A stretch of DNA of 56,948 bases from Auraticoccus cholistanensis (GTDB lineage Bacteria; Actinomycetota; Actinomycetes; Propionibacteriales; Propionibacteriaceae): positions 87,354 through 144,301 of the forward strand of contig NZ_WPCU01000005.1 of assembly GCF_009742705.1 (NCBI RefSeq), in the 5' to 3' direction. The position numbers and the translations under genes are program-made. Positions 55,119 to 56,948 of the stretch are shown in pieces. How positions within the stretch are numbered: position 1 is the first letter of the stretch; each line of letters begins with the position of its first letter. Under the pieces are notes generated by a model, which was not told the DNA's origin, did no database searches, and saw only the letters and a program-made list of their open reading frames with translations.

Positions 55119-56948
55119 TCAGCGCGTGCCGGCGGCGGGGCTCACCTGGTCGATCAGCCAGGCCAGCTCGAAGGCGGTCTCGCGCCAGCTCTCGTAGCGT
55201 CCCGACACACCGCCGTGGCCGGCCACCATCTCGGTCTTGAGCAGGATGGGCCGGTCGGGGCCGTTGGTGGCCAGGCTCCGCAGCCGGGCCACCCACTTGG
55301 CCGGCTCCACGTAGTAGACCCGGGTGTCGTTGAGGCTGGTGGTGGCCAGGATCGCCGGGTACTCCACCGCGGCCACGTTCTCGTAGGGGGCGTAGGAGGC
55401 CATGTAGTCGTAGACCTCCGGGTCGTGCAGCGGGTCGCCCCACTCCTCCCACTCGATCACCGTCAGCGGCAGCTCGGGGTCGAGGATGGTGGTCAGGTTG
55501 TCGACGAAGGGCACCGCGGCGTGGATGGCCCGGAACGCCTGCGGCGCCAGGTTGGCCACCGCGCCCATCAGCAGCCCGCCGGCGCTGCCGCCCTCGGCGG
55601 CCAGCCGGTCCGGGGTCGTCCAGCCCTCGGCCACCAGGTGCTCGGCGCAGGCGATGAAGTCGGTGAAGGTGTTGCGCTTGCTCAGCTCCTTGCCCTGCTC
55701 GTACCAGGAGCGGCCCAGCTCCCCGCCGCCGCGGACGTGGGCGACGGCGTAGACGAACCCGCGGTCCAGCAGCGACAGCCGGGCGATCGAGAAGCCGGGG
55801 TCCATCGGGATCTCGTAGGAGCCGTAGCCGTAGAGCAGCGCGGGAGCGGTCTGGTCGGGGCGGACGTCGGCCCGGTGCACCAGCGAGATGGGCACCCGGG
55901 TGCCGTCGGGGGCGGTGGCCCAGGTCCGTCGCTGCACGTAGTCCTCGCTGCGGTAGGGGCCGTGGCGGGGGTGGTCGAGCACGGGGGCCCGCTTCAGCAC
56001 CCGCCGCTCGCCGGTGGCCACGTCGGCCTCGAGCACCGTGGTGGGGGTGACCATCGAGGTGAAGCTGAGCCGGAAGCTGGTGGCGTCGTAGTTGGGGTCG
56101 CCCAGGTTGGACACCGTGTAGAGCGGCTCGTCGAAGGTCAGGTCGGCGCCGGGCCCCAGGTCGCCGGCGGCGTCGCGGGGCACCAGGTGGACGCCGGTCA
56201 GGCCGTCGCGGCGCAGCGAGACCAGGACGTGGCCGGCGTAGGCGTCCACGTCCAGCAGCCGCACCCCCGGGCGGTGGGGGAGCACCTCGCGCCACTCCTC
56301 GGGCGACGTGGCCGACAGCGGGGCCTCGGCCAGCGCGAAGTCCAGCGCCCCGTCGTTGTGGACCACCAGCAGCCGGTCGCCGGCCACCTCGACGTGGTAC
56401 TCCACGCCCTCGCGCCGCGGGGCCACCAGCCGGGGCTCGCCCTCGGGGTCGTCGGCGGGCAGCAGCCAGTACTCCGAGGTCAGCTTGCTGCCGATCCCGA
56501 TGAGCACCCACTGCTCGTCGCGGCTGGAGTCGACCCCGACCCAGAACCGCTCGTCGGGCTCGGTCAGCACCACGGCGTCGGCCGAGGTCGGGGTGCCCAG
56601 GCGGTGGCGCAGCACCTCGAAGGGGCGCCAGGCGTCGTCGGTGCGGGTGAAGAAGAGGTGCTCCGCACCGCCCCAGACCGCCCCGGCGGAGGTGTCGGGG
56701 ATCTCGTCGGGGAGGCGCTCGCCGGTGTCGAGGTCGAGGAAGCGGATGGTGTAGCGCTCGTCGCCGCGGACGTCGGTGCCGTAGGCCAGCCGGCGGCCGT
56801 CGGGGGAGACGGCGAAGGTGCCCAGGCTGAAGAAGGCCTCGCCGGCGGCCTCGGCGTTGCCGTCCAGCAGCACCTGCTCACCCGGCAGCCCGTCGGCGCC
56901 GGCGGTGGCCAGGTCGGGCGGGGTGGTGCCCTCGCCGGCGGCGAGGCG
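55119..56948 (-). CDS. S9 family prolyl oligopeptidase / oligopeptidase B-like peptidase (cut by window end)
   Basis: 609 residues are visible; the N-terminus is beyond the window. The beta-propeller half shows FFSLGTFAVSPDGRRLAYGTD, and the alpha/beta-hydrolase half has VRGGGELGRSWYEQGKELSKR, the nucleophile in EGGSAGGLLMGAV, a candidate Asp in TSLNDTRVYYVEPAKW and the catalytic His in GHGGVSGRYESW. It would cleave short peptides after Pro or basic residues in the cytoplasm; GRSWYEQGK and spacing favour oligopeptidase B-like. The ATG/GTG-like codon at 56873 is internal, since homology continues upstream. Confidence 0.92.
   Translation of the reverse strand, partial: RLAAGEGTTPPDLATAGADGLPGEQVLLDGNAEAAGEAFFSLGTFAVSPDGRRLAYGTDVRGDERYTIRFLDLDTGERLPDEIPDTSAGAVWGGAEHLFFTRTDDAWRPFEVLRHRLGTPTSADAVVLTEPDERFWVGVDSSRDEQWVLIGIGSKLTSEYWLLPADDPEGEPRLVAPRREGVEYHVEVAGDRLLVVHNDGALDFALAEAPLSATSPEEWREVLPHRPGVRLLDVDAYAGHVLVSLRRDGLTGVHLVPRDAAGDLGPGADLTFDEPLYTVSNLGDPNYDATSFRLSFTSMVTPTTVLEADVATGERRVLKRAPVLDHPRHGPYRSEDYVQRRTWATAPDGTRVPISLVHRADVRPDQTAPALLYGYGSYEIPMDPGFSIARLSLLDRGFVYAVAHVRGGGELGRSWYEQGKELSKRNTFTDFIACAEHLVAEGWTTPDRLAAEGGSAGGLLMGAVANLAPQAFRAIHAAVPFVDNLTTILDPELPLTVIEWEEWGDPLHDPEVYDYMASYAPYENVAAVEYPAILATTSLNDTRVYYVEPAKWVARLRSLATNGPDRPILLKTEMVAGHGGVSGRYESWRETAFELAWLIDQVSPAAGTR

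Overview
The window is a very GC-rich (estimated above 70%), densely coded bacterial chromosome segment. Gene order and regulatory sites indicate an actinobacterium: DUF3046-recA-recX, pgsA-cinA-clgR, miaB-miaA-dapF-hflX, and lexA next to nrdR. It also has an MT0933-type antitoxin, 16-bp LexA boxes of the TCGAAC-GTTCGA type, and many start codons 6-10 nt behind a TAnnnT -10 element (leaderless transcripts). Propionibacteriales is my best guess for the order, but that is inference.

Layout. 1-4125: end of gpsA, ddl, a DUF3515 lipoprotein with a stand-alone Lrp/AsnC ligand-binding domain, thiL-thiD. 4177-10475: ftsK, a small lipoprotein, then the overlapping run rimO-pgsA-cinA and a ClgR-type regulator. 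10517-17252: lhr helicase, DUF3046, recA-recX. 17263-21627: a glutamate-type ABC importer (gluABCD order on the minus strand) and an aldose 1-epimerase homologue. 21692-28623: miaB, a coiled-coil membrane protein of unknown function, a small antitoxin-like protein, miaA, dapF, hflX. 28637-37693: a methyltransferase, a GT4 glycosyltransferase overlapping a GH92 alpha-mannosidase, a DinG/XPD-type helicase, a secreted GH84 enzyme. 37805-41600: a membrane protein, lexA, a divergent SOS-controlled small membrane protein, DUF2752, nrdR, a VOC protein. 41698-56948: DUF2207, a YbjN-like protein, a Pro-rich protein coupled to a universal stress protein, three minus-strand genes, hrpA, PAC2, tesB, a SigB-like sigma factor, and an S9 peptidase cut by the window end.

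How it fits together. The clearest theme is genome maintenance: recA/recX, lexA, Lhr, a DinG-like helicase, FtsK, and a putative SOS checkpoint protein. recA and the lexA-divergent gene each carry a LexA box plus a candidate PafBC (RecA-NDp) promoter motif. The rest is tRNA/ribosome modification, cell-wall precursor supply (ddl, dapF), thiamine phosphorylation and glycan handling.

The least ordinary signals are: an SOS-boxed 110-aa membrane protein where a LysM-bearing division regulator (ChiZ/Rv2719c type) is expected; a 30-bp tandem repeat encoding a possible Arg-rich peptide coupled to both neighbours; a DUF3515 lipoprotein whose only plausible start is CTG; and two long palindromes filling a 385-bp convergent gap. 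No rRNA, tRNA, CRISPR array, insertion sequence, prophage or defence system was seen.
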